Below the pieces are notes generated by a model. That model did not search any database. It was not told the DNA's origin and was given only the letters and a program-made list of their open reading frames with translations. Below are positions 1-7,133 of a stretch of 11,360 nt of DNA, one piece after another. This DNA is from Pseudomonas sp. (GTDB taxonomy: Bacteria > Pseudomonadota > Gammaproteobacteria > Pseudomonadales > Pseudomonadaceae), in NCBI GenBank assembly GCA_026398835.1, contig JAPLSD010000214.1:1-11360 (forward strand). The letters are read 5' to 3'. Made by a program: the position numbers and the translations under genes. Positions within the stretch are counted from its first letter, which is position 1, and each line of letters opens with the position of its first letter.

Positions 1-486
1 ATTGAAGACGCCACGGGCCACGAAGACAATCCCATCTACAATTTTCTACAGGCTGTCGAGCGCATCGAAGCGTCGGTCGCGGCGGCGCGCAGCCTGCCGT
101 TCCCGTTCATGCTGACGGCGCGCGCCGAGAACTTCCTGCACGGCAAGCCTGACCTGGCGGACACCATTCGCCGCTTGCAGGCATTCGCCGAAGCGGGAGC
201 CGATGTGCTTTATGCCCCAGGGCTTCGCACGCGAGAAGAAATCCTCGCGGTGGTCCGGGCCGTAGCGCCCAAACCGGTCAATGTATTGATGTCGGGTGGT
301 GTGCATCTTACGGTGGCTGAATTGAGCGAAATGGGCGTCAAACGTATCAGCGTCGGTTCTGCAATGGCGCGTGCGGCTTATGGCGCGTTCTATGCCGCGG
401 CTCAGGAAGTTCACGGGCGAGGCACCTTCGATTTTGCCGACCAGGCCATGCCGTTCGGGCAGATCAATCAGCTGTTCAAAGGCTGA
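1..486 (+). CDS. Isocitrate lyase/PEP mutase superfamily protein, C-terminal part (5' end outside window)
   Basis: The reading frame is open from base 1 to the TGA at 484-486, giving about 161 C-terminal residues of a family usually near 270-290 aa, so the start lies upstream. Seen: an EDATGHEDNP segment at the very start, matching the acidic metal-binding loop of the superfamily; LTARAENFL, a conserved barrel strand; then AGADVLYAPGL and NVLMSGG, typical late strands of the TIM-like barrel; and RISVGSAMARAAYGAF near the C-terminus. Family members cleave or rearrange C-C or P-C bonds of 2-hydroxy- or oxo-acids (methylisocitrate lyase, oxaloacetate decarboxylase, phosphonomutases) using Mg2+ in the cytoplasm. 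The exact substrate cannot be read from this fragment. The gene converges on the 206-aa gene with a 49-base gap. Confidence 0.85.
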   Translation: MEDATGHEDNPIYNFLQAVERIEASVAAARSLPFPFMLTARAENFLHGKPDLADTIRRLQAFAEAGADVLYAPGLRTREEILAVVRAVAPKPVNVLMSGGVHLTVAELSEMGVKRISVGSAMARAAYGAFYAAAQEVHGRGTFDFADQAMPFGQINQLFKG

Positions 487-535
487 TTGGCCAGGAACTG
501 TCGTGCGGTTTCTGACAGGGGCTGGGGCTTGAGGC

Positions 536-1156
536 TTAGGCGGCGATGCGCAGGTTTTGCAGGATCAGCGGGCGTGCCCAGCCATTGTCGAAGTCGAATT
601 GTTTCTGTTGCTCGACGAGTTCTTCTGGCGCATACGGCGTCGCCGGTTTGTCCAGAAGATCGAGTTCGAACTCGGCAATCGGCAGGTGCAGCGCACGTGG
701 TTGCGGCGCCGGGCCGGGCTCGGGCAGTGGCTGGCCAGCATTGAGCACGATCGGGCGAACCCAGCCGCTCTCGAAGTTTTGTTGCTTCTGTTGGGCGACG
801 ATTTCTTCCGGCGGGAACGGGATGGCCGGCTTGTCTGCCAAATCCATTTCGAACTCGGCAATTGGCAGGAACAGCGGCTCCGGCGGGCGGACTTCGGTGT
901 CCTGAACGTCACAATGGCGTTGCGTGACGATTTGCGTGAGCAGGTCTGTGCCACCGCTTGGCTCGATCGGGCCATCGACCGAGACCGGCGCTTTATCGCC
1001 AGAAACATTCGCCGCATCGCCCCTCTGATCGGCCAACGCCTGGGCAAAGAAATCCTGCCACAGGTGGCTGACGCCGCTCAGTGCTTGGGAATTGCGCAGG
1101 CCATAGTCGTCGTGACGCGAGATATAGCCTATCGATGTGCGTTGAATGTCTGACAT
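536..1156 (-). CDS. Hypothetical protein with a duplicated ~50-residue motif
   Basis: I do not recognise this 206-aa protein. It has no signal peptide, membrane segment or catalytic motif. Residues 1-45 (including a HLWQDFFAQAL stretch) look helical, and residues 46-90 are low-complexity linker. The C-terminal half is an internal direct repeat: residues ~91-140 and ~152-201 both follow the pattern LPIAEFE-x-DL-x-DKPA-x-P-x-xPEE-x-V-xQQKQ-x-x-F-x-x-GW-x-RP. They are offset by 61 residues and joined by a Pro-rich linker. The repeat is acidic and Pro/Gln-rich and ends in a GWxRP motif, which suggests a small binding module rather than an enzyme; this is inference. The ATG at 1156 is preceded by a weak GAGAG purine run. 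The gene is divergent from rsmJ across 93 bases, so the two may share a control region. The opposite-strand frame at 557-1153 is a shadow. Confidence 0.75.
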   Translation of the reverse strand: MSDIQRTSIGYISRHDDYGLRNSQALSGVSHLWQDFFAQALADQRGDAANVSGDKAPVSVDGPIEPSGGTDLLTQIVTQRHCDVQDTEVRPPEPLFLPIAEFEMDLADKPAIPFPPEEIVAQQKQQNFESGWVRPIVLNAGQPLPEPGPAPQPRALHLPIAEFELDLLDKPATPYAPEELVEQQKQFDFDNGWARPLILQNLRIAA

Positions 1157-1204
1157 TTCTCTCGGTCGACGCTCAGCTCTGGCAAAATGCCTGATAGTTC
1201 TTTT

Positions 1205-1223
1205 ATCGGCAGTTTTTGCCGAT
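1205..1223 (+). promoter_or_regulatory. Hairpin in the rsmJ leader
   Basis: Perfect 7-bp arms ATCGGCA and TGCCGAT enclose the loop GTTTT, 27 bases before the rsmJ ATG, and six T residues follow at 1229-1234. A smaller GGCA-AAA-TGCC dyad lies just upstream at 1181-1191. The T-run starts five bases after the stem, so the resemblance to an attenuator is imperfect. It may instead be a site in the shared divergent control region. Confidence 0.4.
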
Positions 1224-1249
1224 CATTAATTTTTTGAGCGTGTTTCCCC

Positions 1250-2032
1250 ATGATTGAGCAACCAGCGGCCTGCCGCATCAAAGTCGAGGCGCTAGCCGGA
1301 GCGTCTGCCGCGCAAGCGGAGCAATGGGCCGAACGACTCGGCTTGCCGTTGCTGATGGACGATGCCGAGTTCGCGTTACAGGTCACGGAGCAGGGGTTGC
1401 AGCTGCAACAGCTCGGCCCGGATGCGCCGGGGCCCGTACGGGTGGACTTCGTTGAGGGCGGTGCGGCCCATCGGAGGTTGTACGGTGGCGGCAGCGGTCA
1501 GATGATCGCCAAGGCCGTCGGCGTAGCCCAAGGCGTACGCCCGCGGGTGCTGGATGCCACGGCAGGGCTGGGTAAGGACGCATTCGTGCTGGCCAGTCTG
1601 GGCTGCGAAATGAGTCTGATCGAACGCCAGCCGCTGATCGGCGCGTTACTGGAGGATGGCCTGGCCCGTGGGCTTCAGGATTTTGAGGTGGCGCCCATTG
1701 TCTCGCGGATGCGCTTGCTCAAAGGCAACTCGATCGAGGTGATGCGCAATTGGGAAGGGGAACCGCCACAGGTGATCTACCTTGATCCGATGTTCCCGCA
1801 TCGTGAGAAGACTGCGTTGGTGAAGAAGGAAATGCGCCTGTTCCGGCCGCTGGTTGGCGATGATCCTGATGCTCCAGCCTTGCTTGAGGCCGCATTGGCG
1901 CTGGCCAGCCACCGGGTCGTGGTCAAACGCCCGCGCAAGGCACCCTGTATTGAAGGGCCAAAACCGAGCCACGCCCTGGACGGTAAATCCAGCCGCTACG
2001 ATATCTATCCGAAGAAAGCGCTCAAGGCCTGA
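1250..2032 (+). CDS. rsmJ: 16S rRNA (guanine1516-N2)-methyltransferase
   Basis: This 260-aa class I SAM-dependent methyltransferase methylates N2 of G1516 in helix 45 of 16S rRNA in the small ribosomal subunit. Seen: the N-terminal family signature [17 protein letters not shown] at 75-91, SAM motif [10 protein letters not shown] at 102-110, an acidic strand end IERQP at 124-128, the catalytic-loop motif YLDPMFP at 177-183 (the DPxFP variant typical of RsmJ/YhiQ), VVKRPRKAP at 224-232 and KSSRYDIY at 246-253. The length fits the family (about 250-260 aa). The ATG at 1250 is kept because the protein then starts as expected for the family, although no good Shine-Dalgarno precedes it (only GAG 11 bases away). 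The gene converges on the tetR-type gene, with a palindrome just after the stop. Confidence 0.93.
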   Translation: MIEQPAACRIKVEALAGASAAQAEQWAERLGLPLLMDDAEFALQVTEQGLQLQQLGPDAPGPVRVDFVEGGAAHRRLYGGGSGQMIAKAVGVAQGVRPRVLDATAGLGKDAFVLASLGCEMSLIERQPLIGALLEDGLARGLQDFEVAPIVSRMRLLKGNSIEVMRNWEGEPPQVIYLDPMFPHREKTALVKKEMRLFRPLVGDDPDAPALLEAALALASHRVVVKRPRKAPCIEGPKPSHALDGKSSRYDIYPKKALKA

Positions 2033-2041
2033 GAGCAGCCC

Positions 2042-2072
2042 GATCGTTCCCACGCAGAGCGTGGGAGCGATC
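2042..2072. repeat. REP-like palindrome between rsmJ and mexL 3' ends
   Basis: The arms GATCGTTCCCACGC (2042-2055) and GCGTGGGAGCGATC (2059-2072) pair over 14 positions with one G-U wobble across an AGA loop. The core CGTTCCCACGC is shared with the palindrome at 7010-7041. The site sits between two convergent stop codons, so it may act as a bidirectional transcript-end structure, but no T-run follows on either strand. This palindrome family is dispersed in fluorescens-type Pseudomonas genomes. Confidence 0.8.
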
Positions 2073-2090
2073 AGCAACTTCCTGTATTGC

Positions 2091-2726
2091 TCAGGGCCGA
2101 TAAGCCCGCATAAACAACGCCACCACTTCCTGCACATGCGCCTCTGCCGCTTCACCACTCAGGGGTTCGCCGCAGCCGTAGAGCAGACGAAAATTCGCCG
2201 CGCCCTTGAGCAGGCAGAAAAAATGCTCGGCGGCGTTCAGTGGTTTATCGATGCTCAAGGCGCCGACCTGGTCGATCTTCGTCAGTAACCGTTCCATGCC
2301 TTGCAGCATGCGCTGCGGTCCGGCTTCGAAGAATATCTGCGAGAGCTTCGGGTCCTGGCTGCCCAAGGCCATGATCAAGCGGTGCAGGTTCACCGATTCG
2401 TCGCTGTTGACCAGCAGGTGAAAGCCGCGCGCAATGTTCAACAGCACATTCTCGATCGGTATGCCGTCCGGCAGCTCGAAGAACAGTGTCGGCAGTTGCT
2501 CCTCGCACTTGGCCACCACGGCGGCGGAGAACAGCGTCTCCTTGTCGTTGAAATGGCTGTACACCGTCAGCTTCGACACGCCTGCTTCAGACGCGACGGC
2601 ATCCATGCTGGTGCTGGCGTAACCATTACTCAGAAACAGATTTTTCGCCGCATCGAGGATGGCCTGGCGTTTTGCCAGGTCCTTGGGGCGGCCGGGACCG
2701 TTGGATGCAGAAAGAGTGTTCGACAT
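2091..2726 (-). CDS. mexL: TetR/AcrR-family repressor, MexL-like
   Basis: This is a 211-aa TetR-family transcription factor. The N-terminal DNA-binding domain spans about residues 18-66 (RQAILDAAKNLFLSNGY, then the helix-turn-helix with recognition helix SKLTVYSHF at 51-59, followed by DKETLF). The rest is an all-helical ligand-binding and dimerisation domain of the AefR-like type. Its length matches P. aeruginosa MexL (about 212 aa), which represses mexJK and itself. Here too the gene is divergent from a membrane-fusion/RND pair, with operator-like palindromes in the 94-bp gap. The inferred role is to keep the pump silent until an inducer binds. The ATG at 2726 has only a weak AAAAGCG upstream. 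A possible -10 (TATTAA, minus strand, 2741-2736) lies so close that the transcript might be nearly leaderless. Orthology to MexL rests on gene order and length, not on an alignment. Confidence 0.87.
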   Translation of the reverse strand: MSNTLSASNGPGRPKDLAKRQAILDAAKNLFLSNGYASTSMDAVASEAGVSKLTVYSHFNDKETLFSAAVVAKCEEQLPTLFFELPDGIPIENVLLNIARGFHLLVNSDESVNLHRLIMALGSQDPKLSQIFFEAGPQRMLQGMERLLTKIDQVGALSIDKPLNAAEHFFCLLKGAANFRLLYGCGEPLSGEAAEAHVQEVVALFMRAYRP

Positions 2727-2739
2727 TATTCGCTTTTAA

Positions 2740-2755
2740 TACTGGACTGGTGAGT
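2740..2755. promoter_or_regulatory. Degenerate second operator-like copy near mexL start
   Basis: The bases contain ATACTGG followed by ACTGGTGAGT. The latter matches 9 of 10 bases of the ACTGGTCAGT core of the palindrome at 2770-2783, and the cores start exactly 26 bp apart. It lies 14-29 bp upstream of the mexL ATG and overlaps the best available -10 for that gene, as expected for autorepression. Function is inferred. Confidence 0.5.
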
Positions 2756-2786
2756 TTGCTATTAATAACATACTGGTCAGTATAAT
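2756..2786 (+). promoter_or_regulatory. mexJK promoter
   Basis: A perfect -10 hexamer TATAAT lies at 2781-2786. The best -35 candidate is TTGCTA at 2756-2761, with a long 19-bp spacer. The start of mexJ at 2821 leaves an untranslated leader of roughly 28 bases. The operator-like palindrome fills most of the spacer and the first half of the -10. Confidence 0.55.
2770..2783. promoter_or_regulatory. Probable TetR-family operator overlapping the mexJ -10
   Basis: The 14-bp palindrome ATACTG-GT-CAGTAT has perfect 6-bp arms and overlaps the first three bases of the TATAAT box at 2781-2786. Binding by the divergently encoded repressor would directly block RNA polymerase. Palindromes of this size in the regulator-pump gap are usual for TetR-family repressors. 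The assignment to this regulator is inferred. Confidence 0.65.
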
Positions 2787-2820
2787 TATTCAAAGCACCA
2801 TAAGCGAAAGGTCCTTCACC

Positions 2821-3921
2821 ATGTTCCGCTATGCCTTGCCCCTCGCGTTGCCAGTCAGTCTGGCTTTTTTGCTGTCTGCGTGCGGTCACGAAGAGCCGGC
2901 GCAAATCACTGTGCGTCCGGCCATGGTGGTTCAGCCAGAGCCTTCGGCTCAGGCGATGGACAGCTATCCCGGTGAAGTCCGCGCGCGTTACGAGCCGGAT
3001 TTGGCGTTCCGCATTGGCGGCAAGGTCAGCCGACGACTGGTCGAAGAGGGTGAGAGGGTCAAGGCCAACCAGCCGCTGGCAGAGCTCGATCCCCAGGACG
3101 TTCGTCTGCAACTGGAAGCGACTCGGGCCCAGGTCGCCGCGGCTGAGGCCAATCTGAACATGGTGCATGCCGAGCGTGACCGCTACAAAACCTTGATGGA
3201 CCGGCAGATGGTCAGCCGCTCGCAGTATGACAATGCAGAAAACCTGTATCGCTCAGGCGTTGCACGGCTCAAGCAGATCAAGGCCGAGTTTGATGTTTCC
3301 AACAATCAGGCCAGCTATGCAGTCCTGCGCGCGCCGCAGGATGGTGTGGTGGCCAAGCGCGCGGTCGAGGTTGGGCAAGTGGTGTCGGCCGGGCAGACGG
3401 TGTTCACCTTGGCCACCGATGGCGAGCGGGAAGTGCTGATCAGCTTGCCAGAACAAAGCTTTGGTCGGTTCAAGGTCGGTCAGGAGGTTTCGGTAGAGCT
3501 GTGGACGCAACCGGATCAGCGATTCGCCGGACGTATCCGCGAGCTGTCGCCGGCCGCCGATCCAAAATCCCGAACCTTTGCCGCCCGTATCACCTTCACC
3601 GCCGGTAAAGTCCCGGCAGAACTGGGCCAGAGCGCTCGGGTGTTCATTCAGACCGCAGGGGTCGTGCCGCTTTCGGTGCCGCTTTCGGCGCTCACCGCAG
3701 AAAACGGTGCAACCTACGTCTGGGTCGTCGGCGCCAACAACACGCTCAAACGCGCTCCAGTACGCGTCGGTGCATTTGGCGAAAAAACCGTGCCGGTCCT
3801 TGAAGGCCTGAGTGCCAATGATTGGGTGGTGGCCGCGGGTGTGCACGTGCTTCACGAGGGCCAGCAAGTGCGCCCGGTGGATCGCTCCAATCGCGTGGTC
3901 AATCTGGCGGTCAAGGAGTAG
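2821..3921 (+). CDS. mexJ: Membrane-fusion (periplasmic adaptor) lipoprotein of RND efflux pump, MexJ-like
   Basis: This 366-aa periplasmic adaptor would bridge the inner-membrane pump to an outer-membrane channel. Seen: a lipoprotein signal peptide with lipobox LSAC and lipidated Cys21; a first lipoyl half around residues 49-95 (YPGEV, then LAFRIGGKVSRRLVEEGERV); an alpha-helical hairpin around 95-165 rich in Ala, Glu, Gln and Lys, with heptad character; a second lipoyl half (VLRAPQDGVVAKRAVEVGQVV); then beta-barrel and membrane-proximal domains to the end. The length matches MexJ (about 367 aa). AAAGG at 2807-2811 is the ribosome-binding site. The next gene begins 6 bases after the stop, and its AAGGAG lies in the last codons of mexJ, so the two are co-transcribed and probably translationally coupled. 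Confidence 0.9.
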   Translation: MFRYALPLALPVSLAFLLSACGHEEPAQITVRPAMVVQPEPSAQAMDSYPGEVRARYEPDLAFRIGGKVSRRLVEEGERVKANQPLAELDPQDVRLQLEATRAQVAAAEANLNMVHAERDRYKTLMDRQMVSRSQYDNAENLYRSGVARLKQIKAEFDVSNNQASYAVLRAPQDGVVAKRAVEVGQVVSAGQTVFTLATDGEREVLISLPEQSFGRFKVGQEVSVELWTQPDQRFAGRIRELSPAADPKSRTFAARITFTAGKVPAELGQSARVFIQTAGVVPLSVPLSALTAENGATYVWVVGANNTLKRAPVRVGAFGEKTVPVLEGLSANDWVVAAGVHVLHEGQQVRPVDRSNRVVNLAVKE

Positions 3922-3927
3922 TCCCCG

Positions 3928-6900
3928 ATGGGTTTCAATCTTTCCGAATGGGCGCTGCGCAATCGCCAGATCGTACTGTTCCTGATGCTATTGCTCGCTG
4001 TTGTTGGCGCGCTGTCTTACACCAAACTGGGCCAAAGCGAAGACCCGCCGTTCACCTTCAAGGCCATGGTGATTCGCACCAACTGGCCGGGGGCAACGGC
4101 TCAGGAAGTATCGCGGCAAGTCACTGAGCGCATTGAAAAGAAGCTGATGGAAACCGGCGAGTACGAGCGGATTGTCTCGTTTTCCCGCCCCGGGGAATCC
4201 CAGGTGACCTTCATGGCCCGGGACTCGATGCATTCCGCGCAGATTCCCGAGTTGTGGTATCAGGTCCGCAAGAAGATCAGCGACATCCGCCAGACCTTGC
4301 CACCGGGTATTCAGGGGCCGTTTTTCAATGATGAATTCGGCACCACCTTCGGCAATATCTACGCGCTGACCGGCAGCGGTTTCGACTATGCGGTGCTCAA
4401 GGACTACGCCGACCGCGTCCAGGTCCAGCTGCAACGGGTCAAGGATATCGGCAAGGTCGATCTGCTGGGTCTGCAGGACGAGAAGATCTGGATCGAGCTG
4501 TCCAACGTCAAACTGGCGACCCTCGGACTACCGCTGGCGGCGGTACAGCAAGCCCTTGAAGAACAGAACGCGGTGTCCACTGCGGGCTTCTTCGAGACCT
4601 CTAGCGAGCGCTTGCAATTGCGGGTCTCGGGGAATTTTCAGACAGTCGAAGAGATCAAGAGCTTCCCGATCCGGGTGGGTGATCGCACGTTCCGCATCTC
4701 CGATGTCGCCGATGTTCACCGCGGCTTCAACGACCCTCCGGCACCGCGCATGCGCTTTATGGGCGAAGACGCTATCGGTCTCGCCGTGGCGATGAAGGAC
4801 GGCGGTGACATTCTGGTATTGGGCAAGGCACTGGAAGTCGAATTCGCCCGTATTCAGACGAACCTCCCTGCCGGCATGGAACTGCGCAAAGTCTCCGATC
4901 AGCCGGCAGCGGTGAAAACCAGCGTCGGTGAATTCGTTCAGGTGCTGGTCGAAGCGCTGGCGATTGTGCTGCTGGTGAGTTTCTTCTCCCTGGGAGTGCG
5001 CACCGGCATGGTGGTAGCCCTGGCGATTCCGCTGGTGCTGGCGATGACCTTCGCCGCCATGTATTACCTGGGGATCGGCCTGCACAAGATTTCCCTCGGC
5101 GCGCTGGTACTGGCGTTAGGTTTGCTGGTGGACGACGCGATCATTGCCGTGGAAATGATGGCGATCAAAATGGAGCAGGGCTACGACCGGCTCAAGGCCG
5201 CCAGCTATGCCTGGACCAGCACTGCGTTTCCGATGCTCACCGGTACGTTGATCACCGCCGCTGGCTTCCTGCCGATTGCCACCGCGCAGTCCGGCACTGG
5301 TGAATACACCCGTTCGATCTTCCAGGTGGTGACCATCGCATTGCTGGCGTCGTGGATTGCGGCCGTGGTGTTCGTGCCTTATCTCGGCGAAAAACTGTTG
5401 CCGGACCTGGCGAAGATTCATGCCGCCAAACATGGTACGGGGGACGGTCAACCGGACCCTTATGGCACGCCGTTTTATCAACGGGTACGGCGTCTGGTGG
5501 AGTGGTGCGTGCGGCGGCGAAAAACCGTCATCGGCCTGACCATCGTGCTGTTCGTGGCGTCGGTGGTGCTATTTCGCTTCGTACCGCAACAGTTCTTCCC
5601 GGCATCTGGACGACTGGAACTGATGGTCGACCTCAAACTGGCCGAAGGCGCCTCGCTGAGCAACACTGCCGATCAGGTCAAGCGTCTGGAAGGGCTGCTC
5701 AAAGACCACGCGGGCATCGACAACTATGTGGCCTATGTCGGCACCGGTTCGCCGCGTTTCTATCTGCCATTGGATCAGCAACTGCCGGCGGCGAGTTTTG
5801 CGCAGTTTGTCGTGCTGGCCAAGACCATTGAAGACCGCGAGAGCCTGCGCACCTGGCTGATCGAAACCCTCAACGAGCAATTCCCGGCGCTGCGTTCGCG
5901 GGTCACACGACTGGAGAACGGCCCACCTGTTGGCTACCCCGTGCAGTTCCGGGTCACCGGTGAGCACATTGAAGAAGTCCGTGCACTGGCGCGCAAAGTA
6001 GCGGCCAAGGTTCGTGAGAACCCCCATGTAGTCAATGTGCATCTGGACTGGGAAGAACCGAGCAAAGTCGTCTATTTGAACGTTGATCAAGACCGCGCCC
6101 GAGCGTTGGGCGTGAGCACCGCGAACCTGTCGAAGTTCCTGCAAAGCTCGCTCACAGGCTCCAGCGTCAGCCAGTACCGCGAAGACAACGAGTTGATCGA
6201 AATTCTGCTGCGCGGCACGTTGCATGAGCGTACTGAACTGACCTTGCTGCCGAGCCTCGCGGTGCCGACTGACAACGGTAAAAGCGTGGCCCTGTCGCAG
6301 ATCGGGACTCTGGAGTATGGCTTCGAAGAAGGCATTATCTGGCACCGCAATCGCTTGCCGAACGTGACAGTGCGCGCGGACATCTACGGTCAGGAACAAC
6401 CGGCGAGCCTGGTCCAGCAAATCCTGCCGACCCTGGAACCGATTCGTGCCGAGCTGCCGGACGGTTACTTGCTGGATGTCGGCGGTACGGTCGAAGACTC
6501 GGCCCGTGGGCAGAATTCGGTCAAGGCTGGTGTGCCGCTGTTCATTGTGGTTGTGCTGACCTTGCTGATGCTGCAACTGCGTAGCTTCTCGCGCACCGCG
6601 ATGGTCTTTCTCACCGCGCCACTGGGGCTGATTGGCGTCACGTTGTTCCTGCTGGTGTTCCGCCAGCCGTTCGGCTTCGTGGCGATGCTCGGGACCATCG
6701 CGCTGTCCGGGATGATCATGCGTAACTCGGTGATCCTGGTGGATCAGATCGAGCAGGACATCGCTGCCGGACTCAAACCATGGCAAGCCATCATTGAGGC
6801 CACAGTGCGGCGCTTCCGGCCCATCGTGTTGACTGCGCTGGCCGCCGTCCTAGCGATGATTCCTCTGTCACGCAGCGTGTTCTTCGGGCCAATGGCCGTG

Positions 6901-6999
6901 GCGATCATGGGCGGGTTGATTGTCGCGACAGCTTTGACGCTGCTGTTTTTGCCGGCGTTGTATGCAGCGTGGTTCAGGGTGAAGAAAGAGCAGGTCTGA
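3928..6999 (+). CDS. mexK: RND-family multidrug efflux transporter, MexK-like
   Basis: This 1023-aa HAE1-type RND proton antiporter of the inner membrane would export drugs as a trimer. MexK is about 1025 aa. Seen: the first membrane helix at about residues 13-32; a large periplasmic loop (PPFTFKAMVIRTNWPGAT, a typical porter start); a block of membrane helices at about 332-480 with the proton-relay pair Asp402-Asp403 in LLVDDAIIAVEMM; a second periplasmic half; and a final helix block at about 865-1015. In the TM10 region the motif is SGMIMRNSVILVD, with Arg932 where AcrB has the Lys of SAKNAILIVE. The ribosome-binding site AAGGAG is at 3913-3918. No outer-membrane factor gene follows, so a channel encoded elsewhere must be used. 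In P. aeruginosa MexJK uses OprM, or OpmH for triclosan. Substrates here are unknown. Confidence 0.92.
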   Translation: MGFNLSEWALRNRQIVLFLMLLLAVVGALSYTKLGQSEDPPFTFKAMVIRTNWPGATAQEVSRQVTERIEKKLMETGEYERIVSFSRPGESQVTFMARDSMHSAQIPELWYQVRKKISDIRQTLPPGIQGPFFNDEFGTTFGNIYALTGSGFDYAVLKDYADRVQVQLQRVKDIGKVDLLGLQDEKIWIELSNVKLATLGLPLAAVQQALEEQNAVSTAGFFETSSERLQLRVSGNFQTVEEIKSFPIRVGDRTFRISDVADVHRGFNDPPAPRMRFMGEDAIGLAVAMKDGGDILVLGKALEVEFARIQTNLPAGMELRKVSDQPAAVKTSVGEFVQVLVEALAIVLLVSFFSLGVRTGMVVALAIPLVLAMTFAAMYYLGIGLHKISLGALVLALGLLVDDAIIAVEMMAIKMEQGYDRLKAASYAWTSTAFPMLTGTLITAAGFLPIATAQSGTGEYTRSIFQVVTIALLASWIAAVVFVPYLGEKLLPDLAKIHAAKHGTGDGQPDPYGTPFYQRVRRLVEWCVRRRKTVIGLTIVLFVASVVLFRFVPQQFFPASGRLELMVDLKLAEGASLSNTADQVKRLEGLLKDHAGIDNYVAYVGTGSPRFYLPLDQQLPAASFAQFVVLAKTIEDRESLRTWLIETLNEQFPALRSRVTRLENGPPVGYPVQFRVTGEHIEEVRALARKVAAKVRENPHVVNVHLDWEEPSKVVYLNVDQDRARALGVSTANLSKFLQSSLTGSSVSQYREDNELIEILLRGTLHERTELTLLPSLAVPTDNGKSVALSQIGTLEYGFEEGIIWHRNRLPNVTVRADIYGQEQPASLVQQILPTLEPIRAELPDGYLLDVGGTVEDSARGQNSVKAGVPLFIVVVLTLLMLQLRSFSRTAMVFLTAPLGLIGVTLFLLVFRQPFGFVAMLGTIALSGMIMRNSVILVDQIEQDIAAGLKPWQAIIEATVRRFRPIVLTALAAVLAMIPLSRSVFFGPMAVAIMGGLIVATALTLLFLPALYAAWFRVKKEQV

Positions 7000-7009
7000 T
7001 CGCACAGAT

Positions 7010-7041
7010 GTTCGTTCCCACGCTCCCGCGTGGGAACGAAC
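7010..7041. repeat. REP-like palindrome downstream of mexK
   Basis: The 14-bp arms GTTCGTTCCCACGC and GCGTGGGAACGAAC are perfect around a TCCC loop, 10 bases after the mexK stop. The site shares the CGTTCCCACGC core with the palindrome at 2042-2072. The strong stem would stall RNA polymerase or protect the mexJK transcript 3' end, but it has no T-run of its own. Confidence 0.85.
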
Positions 7042-7085
7042 ACTGTCTCAATTTTCATAAATATTGAGACAGTGTTGTGTTTTTG
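7039..7085 (+). terminator. Probable mexJK terminator hairpin
   Basis: The arms AACACTGTCTCAAT (7039-7052) and ATTGAGACAGTGTT (7063-7076) pair perfectly over 14 bp around a 10-base loop. GTGTTTTTGCGG follows, so a short T-run (7080-7084) begins three bases after the stem. It abuts the preceding palindrome with a 3-base overlap (7039-7041), so the two hairpins are mutually exclusive only at their bases. The stem is AT-richer than a classic terminator. Confidence 0.55.
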
Positions 7086-7133
7086 CGGTACTCAGAACTC
7101 AGTTTTTGGCTTTTTTGAGACAGCGATGGTGTG

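Noticed and set aside
498..518. CTGTC...GACAG dyad between the PEP-mutase-like gene and the 206-aa gene
   Set aside because: It has only five base pairs with a long loop and no T-run, so it is too weak to call a terminator.
557..1153. 198-codon plus-strand frame opposite the duplicated-motif protein
   Set aside because: The minus-strand frame has a coherent internal protein repeat with conservative substitutions, which marks it as the real gene.
5569..6786. 405-codon minus-strand open frame inside mexK
   Set aside because: It is fully antisense to a clear RND transporter. Its His/Gln/Arg-rich composition is typical of shadow frames.
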